Positions 18,582 through 27,062 of a DNA stretch of 57,835 bases are shown here, one piece after another. Below the pieces are notes generated by a model. It was not told the DNA's origin. It searched no databases and saw only the letters and a list, made by a program, of their open reading frames with translations. The DNA is taken from the NCBI GenBank assembly GCA_902779445.1, contig CACZBM010000018.1:4363-62197 (forward strand), in the 5' to 3' direction. The stretch's first letter is position 1. The number at the start of each line of letters is the position of its first letter. The position numbers and the translations under genes were made by a program. This stretch comes from an uncultured Lachnospiraceae bacterium. Lineage in GTDB: Bacteria > Bacillota > Clostridia > Lachnospirales > Lachnospiraceae.

Positions 18582-20324
18582 TCCCTCTATGCCCGGCTCT
18601 ATAGCCATGGAGTAATTGGTGTAATACACAACGAATCCCGGCTTGGAACCTGCAGGCTTCTTCACTTCTTTTTTCAGGACATAGTCTATTTCCACCTTGG
18701 ACTGCCCTCTTCCCTTGCTGAAGTATGCTGCCAGCGCTCCGGCTTCATTAAATGCCCTGTCCGGCACCGCCTCCGGATCTCCTCTGCCTACTTTAAGTAT
18801 CACATGGGATCCGGGGAATTTCTTTGAGTGAAACCACCAGTCATTTCCTGTTGCCATCTTAAATGTCAGATAGTCATTCTGGAAATTATTCTTTCCCACA
18901 TAAAGGTCATAGCCGTCACTTGAAATAAAATGAAGTCCCTTTCCGGCCTCTTCTTTCTTTTTTCCTTTTGATAATCCTTTACCCCTGATATATCCTGCTT
19001 CCATCAATTCTCTTCTGATCTCATTAAGGTCTGCTTCATTTTCGATCATATCAAGAGATGCCTGTACAGACAGGAGGTGATCCATATCTGCCTTTGTCTC
19101 TTTAAGCTGCTCAGTCACGGCTTCTTCCGTACGCTTAAGCTTCTGGTAACGGTCAAAGTATTTCTGTGCATTCTCAAGAGCGGTTTTATCCGGATCCAGT
19201 GGGATCGTTATCTCTTCATTGTTGTAATAATTTGTGCAGGTGAGGCTCTTATCCCCTTCCGCGCAGGAATAACCATACGTATTTATAAGCTCGCCGTATA
19301 TCCTGTATTTATCCTTCTTCTTCGTACTTTCAAGCTGTTTAAGCTGGATATCATACTTTTTCGCATCCCTCTCTATGATAGTTGATACTACTTTTCTGGT
19401 ATCAGCCGAGCGTTGTCTTATCCTCTCCGACCTGTTCTTTTCCGCGTAAAACCTCTCAAGTACCTGTGATATGGAATCCAGCCTCACTGCATCCATATCT
19501 TCATACTGACTTAAATGGACAGCAGCAAAATCCACGGGAATTCTGTTCTTATCGTAAATGATCTCCGGTGCAAAACGCGCGTTGTTTATATCGTTTACGA
19601 GTCCGGAAAAGCAGGAATACAGCTTTTCAGCCTCATCATCACCAACTGAAGCCGTGGACATATTCCCGTCTATCCCTGCCCTGAAGCAGAGATCGCTCCC
19701 CTCAACCGGTGAAATACCCGTATAATTACTGTATATAGCTTTATATACAGGCATGGCGGTCTTTTTAATGGTTGACATAAAATCAGAAGCATCAACTGTC
19801 TTCAAAGGATCCTTCTTCTCCTGAGTCTCGGGTATAAAATAATCCCTTCCGGGAAGCACTGCACGTACAGAGCTCACCGACTCTGATATATGCTTGATGC
19901 TGTCTATAACCTTATTGTCCTCATCTACAAATATGATGTTGCTGTATTTACCCATGAGCTCTAAACAAAGGAATTTTTCCTTCATATCGCCCATTTCATC
20001 CCTGTGCTCCACACCTATCCTGATCACACGTTCAAGACCCGGCTGCAGAACACTTGTTATTCTTCCATTCTGCATATGCTTTCTTAGGACCATGCAGAAA
20101 TTAGGCGCTTTATCCGGGCTTTTCTTATTCTGGTCTGTAAAATAAACAAAGGGAAGTGAAGCGGAAACTGAAATGAACAGTCTTTCCGTAGTCCCTTCCC
20201 CGGTTTTTATCGTAAGAAGTATTTCATCGTTTTCGGGCTGGGCTATCTTATATATCCTGCCGTTCAAAGCCCTTCTCTTTATTTCGTCCGCCACAGCGGC
20301 GGTAGTTATTCCGTCAAATGCCAT
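18564..20324 (-). CDS. rqcH: NFACT protein RqcH (Rqc2 homologue; fibronectin-binding-like)
   Basis: It binds obstructed 50S subunits carrying peptidyl-tRNA and directs alanine tailing of stalled chains for degradation. Older annotation calls it fibronectin-binding protein FbpA. The 586 residues show an NFACT-N domain starting MAFDGITTAAVADEI, a long Lys/Glu-rich coiled-coil middle (about 275-430) and the C-terminal NFACT-R domain with GNDWWFHSKKFPGSHVIL. The gene has an AAAGGA site. A 172-nt leader with several hairpins separates it from pfp, and it ends inside the thl promoter. Confidence 0.93.
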   Translation of the reverse strand: MAFDGITTAAVADEIKRRALNGRIYKIAQPENDEILLTIKTGEGTTERLFISVSASLPFVYFTDQNKKSPDKAPNFCMVLRKHMQNGRITSVLQPGLERVIRIGVEHRDEMGDMKEKFLCLELMGKYSNIIFVDEDNKVIDSIKHISESVSSVRAVLPGRDYFIPETQEKKDPLKTVDASDFMSTIKKTAMPVYKAIYSNYTGISPVEGSDLCFRAGIDGNMSTASVGDDEAEKLYSCFSGLVNDINNARFAPEIIYDKNRIPVDFAAVHLSQYEDMDAVRLDSISQVLERFYAEKNRSERIRQRSADTRKVVSTIIERDAKKYDIQLKQLESTKKKDKYRIYGELINTYGYSCAEGDKSLTCTNYYNNEEITIPLDPDKTALENAQKYFDRYQKLKRTEEAVTEQLKETKADMDHLLSVQASLDMIENEADLNEIRRELMEAGYIRGKGLSKGKKKEEAGKGLHFISSDGYDLYVGKNNFQNDYLTFKMATGNDWWFHSKKFPGSHVILKVGRGDPEAVPDRAFNEAGALAAYFSKGRGQSKVEIDYVLKKEVKKPAGSKPGFVVYYTNYSMAIEPGIEGLTEAE

Positions 20325-20349
20325 ACTAAATTTTCCTTTAAAAGGAGAT

Positions 20350-20410
20350 GAGCCCGTAAGGGTTACTTACAGGCTCTACTTATGAGGGGGGAGATAGTTT
20401 TTTAACTATC
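20350..20410 (-). promoter_or_regulatory. Structured leader upstream of rqcH (two hairpins)
   Basis: The pfp-rqcH gap holds an 11-bp hairpin (20350-20360 with 20366-20376; one G-U pair on the minus-strand RNA) ending about 26 nt before the rqcH start. It also holds a second stem GATAGTT/AACTATC (20393-20410). GAGGGGG and CCCCCTC tracts flank the second stem and could pair around it. Neither hairpin has a good U-tract, so they look like leader or processing structures more than a classic terminator. Confidence 0.45.
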
Positions 20411-20496
20411 CTGAAAGTATATTACTACGTTTCCCCCTCTAATTTGTGAATTGAAACTTAATCGAACCTTAAATGTAAAATAAATTTACTAATACC

Positions 20497-21759
20497 TCAA
20501 AGAAGGTCCTGATATCCCGGTACATAAAGGTGACGCGGAATACCATCCACCATTATAGGTCCTACATCGCCCTGGATGAGAGGACGTACATAGGTAATGA
20601 ATTCGCTTGTAACATATGTTCCGTCCTTTGTGATCCATTCTCTGGGCACCAGTCTTTCGTCATTGGCGATCTTGTGAACATCCTTAACCTCGGTTCCTGC
20701 CTGGTAAGGATCATCGGAAATCCTGTTTATTACTACCATCTTTCCGCTGTCGCCTTCATCTGCAGCCTTCATTGCAGCACCGCCTACCTCGTATGCTTCC
20801 AGGATGTCCACTCTGGATGCACAGTGGCTTGCAGCTCTCTGAAGTGTTGAAAGCTCGATAGCCCTGGTCTTGCATCCTATCTCCTTTGCAAGTACATCGC
20901 AGAGATATCTTGCGGTTCCGGTTAACTGGATATGTCCGAATGCATCTACATAGTCGTTGGCATTGCCCATCTCACTGATGTATTTACCCTCTTTTGTATG
21001 GATACCTTCAGAAACTGCGATAACGATGGAAGCTTTTTTCTTTAAGAGCTCACGGCACTTTTTAACGAAAGTATCGATATCAAAGTCAAGCTCAGGGAGA
21101 TAGATAGCATCAGGTCCGTCACAGTCCTCTCCCTTTGAAAGAGCGGAAGCACCGGTAAGCCATCCTGCATTTCTTCCCATTATCTCTATTACGATGATCT
21201 GTCCATGAGATGTCTCCAGACTCCAGCCGTCCCTGATGATCTCTTTAACGGATGTACCGATGTATTTTGCGGCTGATCCGTATCCGGGAGTATGATCTGT
21301 AAGCGCAAGGTCATTGTCTATTGTCTTCGGACATCCTACGAATCTTATTTCGGAGCCCATCACTATAGCATAGTCAGAAAGCTTCTTTATGGTATCCATG
21401 GAATCGTTTCCGCCGATATAGATAAAGCAGTCGATCTCCAGGTCTTCCAGTATCTTAAAGATCTTCTCGTATACTTCCTTATCTTCATTGATCCCGGGAA
21501 GCTTATATCTGCATGATCCGAGGTATGCTGAAGGCGTCCTCTTTAAAAGTTCAGCGTCAAGTCCGGTCCTTATATGCTCAGAAAGGTCAATATAACGTCC
21601 TTCCAGAAGTCCCTGAACTCCATGGAGCATTCCGTATACCTTATTATACCCCCTGTCCTTTGCTGTCCTGAAAACCCCTGCCAGAGATGAATTAATGGCA
21701 GCGGTCGGTCCGCCGGACTGTCCTACGATTACGTTTCTCTTTTTTTTCTTCGTGCTCAT
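20497..21759 (-). CDS. pfp: 6-phosphofructokinase, pyrophosphate-dependent type
   Basis: It phosphorylates fructose 6-phosphate in glycolysis. From the ATG at 21759 (AAGGAA 7 nt upstream) the protein is 420 aa; the longer frame adds 19 non-family residues. Key positions favour PPi over ATP: GGNDS (116-120) has Asp where ATP enzymes have Gly, and PKTIDND (144-150) has Lys where ATP enzymes have Gly. The Asn in GGNDS replaces the usual Mg-binding Asp. MGRNAGWLTGAS binds the sugar phosphate. Phosphoryl donor choice is inferred from these residues only. Confidence 0.9.
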   Translation of the reverse strand: MSTKKKKRNVIVGQSGGPTAAINSSLAGVFRTAKDRGYNKVYGMLHGVQGLLEGRYIDLSEHIRTGLDAELLKRTPSAYLGSCRYKLPGINEDKEVYEKIFKILEDLEIDCFIYIGGNDSMDTIKKLSDYAIVMGSEIRFVGCPKTIDNDLALTDHTPGYGSAAKYIGTSVKEIIRDGWSLETSHGQIIVIEIMGRNAGWLTGASALSKGEDCDGPDAIYLPELDFDIDTFVKKCRELLKKKASIVIAVSEGIHTKEGKYISEMGNANDYVDAFGHIQLTGTARYLCDVLAKEIGCKTRAIELSTLQRAASHCASRVDILEAYEVGGAAMKAADEGDSGKMVVINRISDDPYQAGTEVKDVHKIANDERLVPREWITKDGTYVTSEFITYVRPLIQGDVGPIMVDGIPRHLYVPGYQDLL

Positions 21760-21846
21760 ATTAAATTCCTTCCCTTTTATAATATTTTTGTACCCTATTG
21801 CGCAGAATAATACCACATTTCGGCAATATTATCCATACAAAACGAA

Positions 21847-23292
21847 TTAATCCAATAACCAGTCGTACATCTCCTGATACTGTCTTGCGGAAACTTCCCA
21901 GGAAAAATCGGCCTGCATGGCTCTGTCGATTATCTTATTCCACTCTCTTCTCCGGTTTACATAAATATTGTGAGCATAGTGGATGGCTCCAAGCATCTCG
22001 TGGGCATTGTAGTTTGAGAAAGAAAATCCCGTGCCGGTTCCCTCATATTCATTATAGGGTTCCACCGTATCTTTTAATCCTCCGGTCTCCCTGACAATGG
22101 GCACCGTACCGTAGCGGAGCGCCATCAGCTGGGAAAGTCCGCAGGGCTCAAAGAGCGAAGGCATCAGGAAAGCATCACATGAACCGTATATCTTATGTGA
22201 CAGTTCTTCCGAATAATAGATATTTGCCCGTACCTTGCTGTTATATTTCCAGTCAAAATGCCGGAACATGTTTTCATACTTTTCGTCTCCGGTTCCGAGA
22301 ACCACGAGCTGGATATCATCCTGACAGAGTTCGTCCATCACATAGGAGATCAGATCGAAGCCCTTCTGGTCCGTAAGTCTGGAAACAATGCCTATCATAA
22401 AGGCATCATCTCTTCTCTCAAGCCCGAGCTGGTTCTGAAGTGCTCTCTTATTCTTTATCTTCTCTTTTCTGAAGTTCTTCTGATTGTATTTCTTATCCAG
22501 CATCTTATCTGTCGCCGGATTATAACTGTCATAATCAATCCCGTTGACGATGCCGCGAAGATCGTGATCTCTCGCCCGAAGGAGTCCGTCCAGCTTCTCA
22601 CCGTAGAAAGGAGTCTTTATCTCCTCTGCGTAGGTCCTGCTCACAGTTGTAATAGCATCCGCATAAACGAGCCCACCTTTGAGCACATTGGCATCCTTAT
22701 ACGCTTCCAGCTTATCCGGGGCAAAGTAATAGGATGAAAGACCGCTGAACTGCTGAATGGTCTTCACGTCCCAGGTGCCCTGAAACTTAAGATTATGTAT
22801 GGTGATCACGGATTTCATGCTTCTGAAAAAATCACCACCGCTGAATGAGTCATGAAGATATACCGGGATAAGTCCGGCCTGCCAGTCATGGCAGTGAATA
22901 ATATCAGGATGAAAGTCTATAAGGGGAAGTACCGAAAGAGACGCCCTGGAGAAAAAGATGAATCTCTCCAGATCCCACTTTCCGTCAGTGGTATAGGGCG
23001 AATTTCCCGAAAAATAATGCTCGTTATCTATGAAATAATATGTTACTCCGTTCCATTCGGCCTTAAACACTCCCACATAGGTATTCCTGCCGTTATATTC
23101 CATATAAAAACACGTGATATATTCCAGCATGTCCTTATATTTCTGGGCCATACAGTTATATTTCGGGAGCATTACCCTTACATCGAAATACTTTTTGTCA
23201 AAACAGGCCGGAAGAGATCCCACCACATCCGCAAGACCTCCGGTCTTAATGAACGGAACTGCTTCCGATGCAACGAACATAATATTTTTCAT
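21847..23292 (-). CDS. glgA: Glycogen synthase (ADP-glucose, GT5)
   Basis: It elongates alpha-1,4-glucan from ADP-glucose for glycogen storage. The 481-aa GT-B enzyme shows the N-terminal KTGGLADVVGSLP (16-28), HCHDWQAGL, TIHNLKFQG and the C-terminal nucleotide-binding PSLFEPCGLSQL with RETGGLKDTV. GAGGAGG lies 6 nt before the ATG. It begins 18 nt after recN and so appears to be the last gene of the Asp23-nusB-dxs run, an unusual partner for DNA repair genes. No other glg gene lies nearby. Confidence 0.96.
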   Translation of the reverse strand: MKNIMFVASEAVPFIKTGGLADVVGSLPACFDKKYFDVRVMLPKYNCMAQKYKDMLEYITCFYMEYNGRNTYVGVFKAEWNGVTYYFIDNEHYFSGNSPYTTDGKWDLERFIFFSRASLSVLPLIDFHPDIIHCHDWQAGLIPVYLHDSFSGGDFFRSMKSVITIHNLKFQGTWDVKTIQQFSGLSSYYFAPDKLEAYKDANVLKGGLVYADAITTVSRTYAEEIKTPFYGEKLDGLLRARDHDLRGIVNGIDYDSYNPATDKMLDKKYNQKNFRKEKIKNKRALQNQLGLERRDDAFMIGIVSRLTDQKGFDLISYVMDELCQDDIQLVVLGTGDEKYENMFRHFDWKYNSKVRANIYYSEELSHKIYGSCDAFLMPSLFEPCGLSQLMALRYGTVPIVRETGGLKDTVEPYNEYEGTGTGFSFSNYNAHEMLGAIHYAHNIYVNRRREWNKIIDRAMQADFSWEVSARQYQEMYDWLLD

Positions 23293-23310
23293 GGGTTACC
23301 TCCTCAATAC

Positions 23311-24987
23311 CTACTCTTTCCTCTTATCTGCAAGATCTTTCATTTCCCTGGCGTTATTCAAAACATTATCTGTCACCATAGCACCTGAGAGCATCCTTCC
23401 AAGCTCATTTATCATACCTTCTCTGTCGAGTGTGGTAAGCTCGGTCTTTGTCCGGCCGCCTTCAGTATGCTTGCTTATAAGACAGTGGTGATCCGCCATA
23501 GCTGCTATCTGGGGCAGGTGTGTGATAAGTATGACCTGATGCCTCTTTGACAGCCTTAAAAGGCTCTCTGACACCTTCTGGGCCGTCCTGCCGCTGATAC
23601 CCGTATCTATCTCATCAAATATCATGGTACCGGTTTCATCTGTATCTGCTGAAATGCATTTTAATGCCAGCATGATCCTGGATAATTCGCCTCCGCTGGC
23701 TACATCTTTAAGCGGGCGCATATCCTCTCCCGGATTTGTGGAAATATTGAAAGAAACCTTATCGGCACCGTTTAACGAAAAAGTTCCTGAAGGACTTACA
23801 TTTACCTCAAATCTGGAATCTTCGAAATTAAGCTCTTTTAATTCCTGCTCAACCGACATTCCCAGCGTCACTGCAGCGCTCCTCCTTATACCTGTAAGGA
23901 TATCCGCTGCTTTCTTCAGTTCCTTTTCTGTCCGGGCAATCTTTGCCCTGAGATCTGACAGACGCTCATCATAATTATTTAATACTTCGAGTCTCTCTTT
24001 CCTTTCACGGAAGGAACGAAGAATATCCGGAATGGTGCGTCCGTACTTCATTTTAAGTTCATTGATCCGGTTGAGTCTCGTCGTCACGGCTTCATATTCA
24101 GCTCCGGAAAAATCCAGACCTGAAATATAGTCGTTCATATCCCTCTGAAGATCATTCATCAGTGAATCCACTTCAGAAAGCTCGGAAAACAGTTCTTCTG
24201 CCCTTTTATCAAGACCGGTCACTCCCGAAACAGCCCTGAGTGCTCTGGAAACAAGAGATGATGCACCTTCCTCGGAAGAAACAGCTGCATAGGCTTCGCT
24301 GACAGCTTCCGCTATCTTTTTTGAATTATTCATAAGCCGGAACTTGTCTTCCAGCTCATCATCCTCACCTTCCCTAAGTCCTGCTTCCTCTATCTCTTTT
24401 ATCTCAAAATCAAGAAGCTCAGCTTCTCTCTTTCTCACATCTTCATCCGTGTCCATGTCCTCAAGCTCTTCCTGAAGAGATGTCCATTTCCCGAATATTT
24501 CCCTGTAATCCGCGAGAGCGCTGCTGTCTTCCTCCCCTGCAAAGTTATCAAGGAGTAAAAGATGATTCTTTTCATACAACAGGGACTGATGCTCAGACTG
24601 ACCGTGAATATCGATAAGTGATGCGCTTACTGTCTTTAGCTCCGAGTTAGTCACGGTGTGCCCGTTGATCCTGGCTATGTTCTTCCCGTCGGATATACGC
24701 CTTCTGATCACTATGAGGCCGTCATCTTCCACGTCGATACCCATGTCCCTGTACAGATCCCGATCTTTCTCATTATCCACAGAGAAAACGATCTCTATCT
24801 CAGCGGGACTTTCATGATCCCTTATCATATCCGTTTTTGCCCTGCCTCCAAGAGCCAGGTTAACAGAGCCTATCACCAGGGATTTACCCGCCCCGGTCTC
24901 TCCGGAAAAAACATTCAGTCCTTCCCCGAAGTTCACCTCTGCATTTTCTATCAAAGCCAGATTTTTAACACTAAGACTTATCAGCAT
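23311..24987 (-). CDS. recN: DNA repair protein RecN
   Basis: This SMC-like ATPase holds broken DNA ends during double-strand break repair. The 558-aa protein has Walker A GETGAGKSLV (29-38), two coiled-coil arms (about 150-220 and 280-370), the ABC signature ASGGELSRIMLAL and Walker B MIFDEIDTGISG, then THLPQIAAMADHH. It overlaps argR by 7 nt. The argR-recN pairing is conserved in Firmicutes. Confidence 0.96.
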   Translation of the reverse strand: MLISLSVKNLALIENAEVNFGEGLNVFSGETGAGKSLVIGSVNLALGGRAKTDMIRDHESPAEIEIVFSVDNEKDRDLYRDMGIDVEDDGLIVIRRRISDGKNIARINGHTVTNSELKTVSASLIDIHGQSEHQSLLYEKNHLLLLDNFAGEEDSSALADYREIFGKWTSLQEELEDMDTDEDVRKREAELLDFEIKEIEEAGLREGEDDELEDKFRLMNNSKKIAEAVSEAYAAVSSEEGASSLVSRALRAVSGVTGLDKRAEELFSELSEVDSLMNDLQRDMNDYISGLDFSGAEYEAVTTRLNRINELKMKYGRTIPDILRSFRERKERLEVLNNYDERLSDLRAKIARTEKELKKAADILTGIRRSAAVTLGMSVEQELKELNFEDSRFEVNVSPSGTFSLNGADKVSFNISTNPGEDMRPLKDVASGGELSRIMLALKCISADTDETGTMIFDEIDTGISGRTAQKVSESLLRLSKRHQVILITHLPQIAAMADHHCLISKHTEGGRTKTELTTLDREGMINELGRMLSGAMVTDNVLNNAREMKDLADKRKE

Positions 24988-25427
24988 ATATTGATTATCC
25001 GTCTCATCAGGATCTCTGCGTTCTTTTCGTTTTTAATGGCACACATCACGGTGTCATCCCCTGCTATGGATCCCACTATCTCCTGAAAATCCATGCTGTC
25101 AATAGCCGCGGCAACTGCCATAGCCATACCGCTGACGCATTTTATCACAAGTAGATTGCCGGCAGTATCCACAGATACCACAGCTTCTCTTAAGATAGTC
25201 TGGTTCCTGTCATCATTGCCGGACCTGTCCCTGTTACGGGCTGAATATCTCTGCCCGCCGTTCTCCATGGGGATCTTCGTGATCCTGAGTTCTCTTATAT
25301 CCCGGGATACGGTCGCCTGAGTTACGGCAAATCCCGCCTCTTTAAGAGCTTCACAGAGTTCTTCCTGAGTTTCTATGTCCCTTTCTGAAATAAGGGACAG
25401 CAATTTTTCCTGTCTTTTTCTTTTCAT
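24981..25427 (-). CDS. argR: Arginine repressor ArgR/AhrC
   Basis: This arginine-responsive transcription regulator forms hexamers and controls arginine synthesis and breakdown genes. The 148-aa protein has a winged helix N-terminal domain (ETQEELCEALKEAGF, then QATVSRDIRELRI) and a C-terminal oligomerisation and arginine-binding domain with SVDTAGNLLVIKC and GSIAGDDTVMCA. It overlaps nadK by ATGA and recN by 7 nt. No ARG box is obvious nearby, so its targets are probably elsewhere. Confidence 0.95.
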   Translation of the reverse strand: MKRKRQEKLLSLISERDIETQEELCEALKEAGFAVTQATVSRDIRELRITKIPMENGGQRYSARNRDRSGNDDRNQTILREAVVSVDTAGNLLVIKCVSGMAMAVAAAIDSMDFQEIVGSIAGDDTVMCAIKNEKNAEILMRRIINIC

Positions 25428-26266
25428 GATCGTAATTTGTTGCTTAAAACGTTTAAGAAGCTGTCCTGCTCAATCTTTATGATCCGGGTCACATGGCTTG
25501 ATATCCTCACATTCACGGTATCTCCTTCCAAAAGAGAACAGGGCATGTATCCGTCGAATGTCACCGATGACGTATCATCCATCACTTCCACATCCACCAC
25601 ATCATCAGCAGAGATCACCACACTTCTGGTATTCAGCTTATGGGGACAGACAGGTGTAATGACCATCATACGAGCCATGGGTTCTATGATGGGACCTCCG
25701 GCTGACATCGAATAAGCTGTGGAACCTGTGGGTGTACAGACTATCATGCCGTCAGCCTTAAAGTCACTTAAGAACCTGGAATTGACGAACAGTTTATAGT
25801 CTGATGTGCTTAAACGGGTATTGTGAAGAACAATATCGTTCAGAGCCCGTGATTCAGCTTTGACTTCTCCTTTAACGTTTAAGACTTTCCCGCAGAGCAT
25901 CATTCTGTCCTCTACGGTATAATCCCCCTCAATAAGTTTTTTTAATGCTTCCTCTATGTTATCTACCTCAACATCCGTGAGATAGCCAAGAGTTCCCTGA
26001 TTAATTCCGAGGATCGGAAGACCCAGATCCACTGTGTCCCTGGCTGCAGCTATCAGGGTGCCGTCGCCGCCTATTGTAATGACACAGTCCGTATTATCCG
26101 GTACATCCTTATCCATGGTATAATGTCCGTCCTCCATTGAACCGGCCTCGAACGCGTATACATTACACCCGTTACTTTCAAGAAATTCTCTGGTTTTATT
26201 AGTTACCGAGAGATCCTTATCCCTTTTATTATTTGTAATGATGAAAAAATTATTCATTCGCTCCAT
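25424..26266 (-). CDS. nadK: NAD kinase
   Basis: It makes NADP from NAD. The 280-aa protein shows the diagnostic GGDGT (66-70) with catalytic Asp68, GINQGTLGYLTDV, the Asn-Asp region RALNDIVLH, and TGSTAYSMSAGGPI. A GGTGG site lies 9 nt before the first ATG. An alternative ATG 9 nt downstream would have its ribosome site too close. It overlaps tlyA by 17 nt and argR by 4 nt. Confidence 0.96.
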   Translation of the reverse strand: MERMNNFFIITNNKRDKDLSVTNKTREFLESNGCNVYAFEAGSMEDGHYTMDKDVPDNTDCVITIGGDGTLIAAARDTVDLGLPILGINQGTLGYLTDVEVDNIEEALKKLIEGDYTVEDRMMLCGKVLNVKGEVKAESRALNDIVLHNTRLSTSDYKLFVNSRFLSDFKADGMIVCTPTGSTAYSMSAGGPIIEPMARMMVITPVCPHKLNTRSVVISADDVVDVEVMDDTSSVTFDGYMPCSLLEGDTVNVRISSHVTRIIKIEQDSFLNVLSNKLRS

Positions 26267-27062
26267 GTGCTTTTTCCACCACTTTTTTTATAAGTGCATC
26301 CGCTTCTTCCTGCAGATAACCTTCCTTTGTCTTGCTTAAATACATCAGGTACTCAATATTTCCCTCAGGTCCCCGGATCGGAGAATGATCCAGACCGCAT
26401 ATCTTAAATCCCTGCTCCCGGGTAAATCCGAAGACATTTACGATAACTTCTTCATGTACGGCAGGGTCCCTGACAACTCCGTGTTTTCCAACCTTCTCTC
26501 TTCCGGCTTCAAACTGGGGCTTTATGAGACAGACCATTTCCCCGTCCGTTGAAAGTATATCATAAGCTGCGGGAAGTATCTTCGAAAGGGAGATAAAGGA
26601 CACATCGCATGAAGCAAATTCAGGTTCCTCTCCTATATCCTCAGGCTTAAGATAACGGAAATTGGTCTTTTCCATACAAACGACCCTGTCATCCGTGCGG
26701 AGCTTCCAGTCCAGCTGTCCGTATCCCACATCAATAGAATAGACCTTTCCCGCTCCGTTCTGAAGCATGCAGTCCGTAAATCCTCCGGTCGATGCTCCGA
26801 TATCCATGCAGACCTTATCCTTTAGATCAACGGGGAATACTTCCAGCGCTTTTTCAAGCTTCAGGCCTCCCCGGCTCACATATCTTAACTTCTGCCCTCT
26901 GTACTCAATAACCGCGTCTTCACTGAAAACAGATCCGGCTTTATCCTCTCTCTGTCCGTCCACAAAGACTTCTCCGGCCATTATACAGGTCTTGGCCTTC
27001 TCCCTCGAATCCGCAAGACCTCTTTCCACCATGAGCACATCCAGACGTTTTTTATCTTTCAT
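26250..27062 (-). CDS. tlyA: TlyA-family rRNA 2'-O-methyltransferase
   Basis: It probably methylates rRNA ribose; the mycobacterial TlyA modifies 16S C1409 and 23S C1920. The 270-aa protein has an S4 RNA-binding domain (about 1-62; RLDVLMVERGLADSREKA) followed by an FtsJ/RrmJ-type Rossmann domain with the SAM loop DIGASTGGFTDCML and the Lys in VCLIKPQFE. The older name hemolysin A is not supported by anything here. It overlaps dxs by 11 nt and nadK by 17 nt, matching the Firmicute dxs-yqxC order. Confidence 0.93.
   Translation of the reverse strand: MKDKKRLDVLMVERGLADSREKAKTCIMAGEVFVDGQREDKAGSVFSEDAVIEYRGQKLRYVSRGGLKLEKALEVFPVDLKDKVCMDIGASTGGFTDCMLQNGAGKVYSIDVGYGQLDWKLRTDDRVVCMEKTNFRYLKPEDIGEEPEFASCDVSFISLSKILPAAYDILSTDGEMVCLIKPQFEAGREKVGKHGVVRDPAVHEEVIVNVFGFTREQGFKICGLDHSPIRGPEGNIEYLMYLSKTKEGYLQEEADALIKKVVEKAHGANE

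Noticed and set aside
21760..21800. Promoter before pfp (TATTAT-like -10)
   Set aside because: The only -35 at proper spacing, TTCTGC, matches too poorly to claim.
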